Shown here piece by piece: positions 61,878 through 64,000 of a stretch of 64,000 bases of DNA; within the stretch, counting starts at the first letter, position 1; each line of letters opens with the position of its first letter. Both the position numbers and the translations under genes were made by a program. The DNA is from Actinoplanes palleronii (lineage in GTDB: Bacteria; Actinomycetota; Actinomycetes; Mycobacteriales; Micromonosporaceae). A model generated the notes under the pieces. That model was not told the origin of the DNA. It worked only from the letters and a program-made list of their open reading frames with translations, and searched no databases. Location: contig NZ_BOMS01000026.1 of assembly GCF_016862315.1 (NCBI RefSeq), positions 248,001 to 312,000 of the forward strand. The letters are read 5' to 3'.

Positions 61878-63053
61878 GTGACGTTCTACCGGCAGGTGGG
61901 CAGCATCCCGCCGAAGCGGCACACTCAGCACCGCCGGCCCGACGGCGGGCTGTACGCCGAGGAGCTGGTCGGCGAGGAGGGTTTCTCCTCCGACTCGTCG
62001 CTGCTCTACCACCGTGGCATCCCGTCGTCGATCGTCGACGCCCGCACCTGGGAGCTGCCCGATCAGACGCTGACCGCGAACGCCCCGCTCGTCCCGCGGC
62101 ACCTGCGCCTGCACGACCTGGAGTTCAAGGAGGCCGACCCGGTCCTCGGGCGCCGGCTGGTGCTGGGCAACGCCGACGTGCGGATCTCGTACGCGGTCTC
62201 CACCGCCCCGTCGCCGTATTACCGCAACGCGACCGGCGACGAGTGTGTCTACATCGAGCGGGGCAGCGCGACCGTGGAGACCGTGTTCGGCGCGCTCGCC
62301 GTGGGCCGCGGCGACTACGTGATCATCCCGCGGGCCACCACGCACCGGTGGGTCCCGGCCGGCGGGGAGCCGCTGCGGACGTACGCGATCGAGGCGAGCT
62401 CGCACATCGCGCCGCCGAGCCGCTACCTGAGCCGGTACGGGCAGTTCCTGGAGCACTCGCCGTACTGCGAGCGCGACCTGCGCGGGCCGGTCGAGCCGCT
62501 GCTGGCCGAGGGCACCGACGTGGAGATCTACGTGAAGCACCGCGGTGGCGGGACGATCCACGTGGTGCCGGAGCATCCGTTCGACGTGGTCGGCTGGGAC
62601 GGGTGCCTGTACCCGTACGCGTTCAACATCGCCGACTTCGAGCCGATCACCGGCCGGGTGCACCAGCCGCCGCCGGTCCACCAGGTCTTCGCCGGGCAGA
62701 ACTTCGTGATCTGCAATTTCGTCCCGCGCAAGGTCGACTACCACCCGCTGGCCGTCCCGGTCCCGTACTACCACTCGAACGTCGACTCGGACGAGGTGAT
62801 GTTCTACGTGGACGGCGACTACGAGGCCCGCAAGGGTTCCGGGATCGGCCTGGGCTCGATCTCGCTGCACCCGGGCGGGCATCCGCACGGCCCGCAGCCG
62901 GGCGCGGCCGAGGGGTCGCTGGGCGTGGAGTTCTTCGACGAGACGGCGGTCATGGTGGACACGTTCCGGCCGCTGGATCTCGGCGAGGCGGGTCTCGCGT
63001 CGGACGACGGGCGCTACGCCTGGTCCTGGTCCGGCCGTGGGCCCGCGGCATGA
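61878..63053 (+). CDS. hmgA: Homogentisate 1,2-dioxygenase
   Basis: GTG at 61878 follows CTGGAGG. The 391-residue protein has the cupin core of homogentisate dioxygenases. Visible are RHTQHRRPDGGLYAEELVGE at the start, the catalytic-site region HPGGHPHGPQPGA, and metal-ligand context YHSNVDSDEVMFYVDGDYE (His/Glu). It is shorter than the eukaryotic enzyme (about 440), as usual for actinobacteria. It opens the homogentisate ring in tyrosine and phenylalanine breakdown. It is the first of three genes joined by ATGA overlaps. Confidence 0.94.
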   Translation: MTFYRQVGSIPPKRHTQHRRPDGGLYAEELVGEEGFSSDSSLLYHRGIPSSIVDARTWELPDQTLTANAPLVPRHLRLHDLEFKEADPVLGRRLVLGNADVRISYAVSTAPSPYYRNATGDECVYIERGSATVETVFGALAVGRGDYVIIPRATTHRWVPAGGEPLRTYAIEASSHIAPPSRYLSRYGQFLEHSPYCERDLRGPVEPLLAEGTDVEIYVKHRGGGTIHVVPEHPFDVVGWDGCLYPYAFNIADFEPITGRVHQPPPVHQVFAGQNFVICNFVPRKVDYHPLAVPVPYYHSNVDSDEVMFYVDGDYEARKGSGIGLGSISLHPGGHPHGPQPGAAEGSLGVEFFDETAVMVDTFRPLDLGEAGLASDDGRYAWSWSGRGPAA

Positions 63054-63859
63054 CCGCGCTGTTCGCCGGTTTCTTCGACGACGCCGCGCTGTTCCCGCCG
63101 GGCAACGCGCCGATGGCCGCCGCGGTCCCGGCCCATCAGGCCCGCAACGGTGACCTGGTCGGGCCGTTCGTGCTCCCGGCCACCCGGCTGGCCGAGGTCG
63201 GCCCGCATCTGCGGTCCGGCGGCCCGCCGCTGGACGTCGCGCTGATCGCCGCGCCCGCCGATCTGCCGGCCGCGGCCGCCGCGATCGCGGAAAACCCGGG
63301 ATTGCGGCTGGTCACGGTCGAGGCGAAGGTCGCGGTTGATGCCGCGCAGGCGCGTTCGACGGTACGGGTGACAGCCGCCCTGCTACCGCCGGACTGCACC
63401 GTGGCCGTCGAGGTGCCCCGCACCGACGGCCGGGACGAAGTCCTCGACGTGCTGGCCGGCACCGGCCTGCGGGCGAAGCTGCGCACCGGTGGCGTCCGCG
63501 CCGACCTGTTCCCCTCCCCCGCGGAGCTGGCCGCCACGATCCGGGCCTGCACCGACCGGGGGATCGCGTTCAAGTGCACGGCCGGGTTGCACCACGCGAT
63601 CCGGCACACCGACCCGGTGACCGGTTTCGAGCATCACGGCTTCCTGAACGTGCTGCTCGCCGCCGACGAACCGGCCCACGCCGAGAAGCACCTGCGGCGC
63701 ACCGACGGCGCGGAGATCGCGGCAGAGTTGCGCGGCTGGTCGCCGGAGCGGGTCACCCGGGCCCGCTCGGTCTTCACCTCGTTCGGCACCTGCGATGTCG
63801 CGGATCCCGTGCACGACCTCGTCCACCTCGGCCTGCTCCCGGAGAGAATCACCGTATGA
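63050..63859 (+). CDS. Conserved protein between hmgA and fahA, function unknown
   Basis: ATG at 63050 overlaps the hmgA stop, and its stop overlaps the fahA start (both ATGA). The 269-residue cytoplasmic protein begins ALFAGFFDDAALFPPGNAPM and has repeated alpha/beta units (VTVEAKVAVDA, GLRAKLRTGGVRADLFPSP, GIAFKCTAGLHHAIRH) suggesting a barrel fold. Conserved-looking His and Lys residues (KCTAGLHH) could form an active site. The maleylacetoacetate isomerase step falls between the two flanking enzymes, so an isomerase or accessory role is possible. This is inference from position only. Confidence 0.85.
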   Translation: MTALFAGFFDDAALFPPGNAPMAAAVPAHQARNGDLVGPFVLPATRLAEVGPHLRSGGPPLDVALIAAPADLPAAAAAIAENPGLRLVTVEAKVAVDAAQARSTVRVTAALLPPDCTVAVEVPRTDGRDEVLDVLAGTGLRAKLRTGGVRADLFPSPAELAATIRACTDRGIAFKCTAGLHHAIRHTDPVTGFEHHGFLNVLLAADEPAHAEKHLRRTDGAEIAAELRGWSPERVTRARSVFTSFGTCDVADPVHDLVHLGLLPERITV

Positions 63860-64000
63860 CCTGGCTCGACCTGCCCGCCGACACCGGCTTCGGCCTGACC
63901 AACCTGCCGTACGGGATCTTCTCGTCCGGCGCCGCCGACCTGCCGCGCACCGGCGTGGCGATCGGTGACCACGTCCTCGACCTGGCCGCGCTGACCGGCG
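63856..64000 (+). CDS. fahA: Fumarylacetoacetase, N-terminal fragment
   Basis: ATG at 63856 overlaps the preceding stop. The first 48 codons (TWLDLPADTGFGLTNLPYGI, then GVAIGDHVLDLAAL) match the N-terminal domain of fumarylacetoacetase. The enzyme splits fumarylacetoacetate into fumarate and acetoacetate, the last step of tyrosine breakdown. The catalytic domain lies beyond the window. Confidence 0.9.
   Translation, partial: MTWLDLPADTGFGLTNLPYGIFSSGAADLPRTGVAIGDHVLDLAALTG

Overview
The window is about 70% or more GC, with GTG starts, 4-bp stop/start overlaps, twin-arginine lipoproteins, a Wag31/DivIVA protein and many secreted multidomain polysaccharidases. This points to a soil actinomycete. 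A methyl-accepting chemotaxis receptor in an otherwise Streptomyces-like setting suggests a motile-spore former such as Actinoplanes (Micromonosporaceae). The genus is an inference; no rRNA or tRNA gene was seen.

Layout. 1-17.7 kb and 24.6-25.5 kb: plant cell-wall degradation. There is the start of a secreted enzyme behind a perfect CebR/CelR box (minus strand) and a hybrid histidine kinase. A 1712-residue protein with two GH43 catalytic modules follows, then a three-gene oligosaccharide ABC importer, an exo-rhamnogalacturonan lyase-like protein (PL26) and a GH30 beta-1,6-galactanase-like enzyme. A rhamnogalacturonan acetylesterase (CE12) lies 7 kb further on. Together they would strip arabinan, galactan and acetyl groups from rhamnogalacturonan I, cleave its backbone and import the products. 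Three of these genes carry LacI-type palindromes at their promoters.

17.9-31.9 kb: a DUF3455 protein; a four-gene cassette resembling type VII secretion substrates with a toxin-like protein and a possible immunity gene; wag31; ltrA; a beta-lactamase-fold hydrolase; a Pit phosphate transporter with two small partners; a LysR/TDT transporter pair; purU; a HigBA-type toxin-antitoxin pair; and a membrane-protein gene interrupted by one in-frame TGA. 31.9-46.6 kb: SGNH hydrolase, MFS exporter, lipoproteins, intradiol dioxygenase-like protein, calcium-repeat protein, polysaccharide deacetylase, a degenerate SDR, a chemoreceptor ending in PilZ, and an M1 aminopeptidase. 46.7-64 kb: pyruvate formate-lyase with its activase, GAF histidine kinase, a GH13 amylase with MalR-like sites, an XRE protein, a LacI regulator, an AI-2E family transporter, a repeat-linker secreted protein, an ArsR/S41 pair, a TetR regulator, and the homogentisate operon hmgA-unknown-fahA running off the end.

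The most unusual signal is not a gene. A family of roughly 55-bp intergenic palindromes (ends GGCTGG...CCAGCC, core GGGGTGTCTC...GAGACACCCC) recurs at 2.3, 7.8-8.6, 18.9, 41.9 and 60.8 kb, with paired substitutions that keep the stems intact. At 41.8-42.0 kb it is the centre of a 262-bp near-palindrome whose right arm recurs at 60.9-61.0 kb. A related 63-bp tandem array sits at 34.0-34.2 kb. This looks like a mobile or structural non-coding element that also serves as a terminator.
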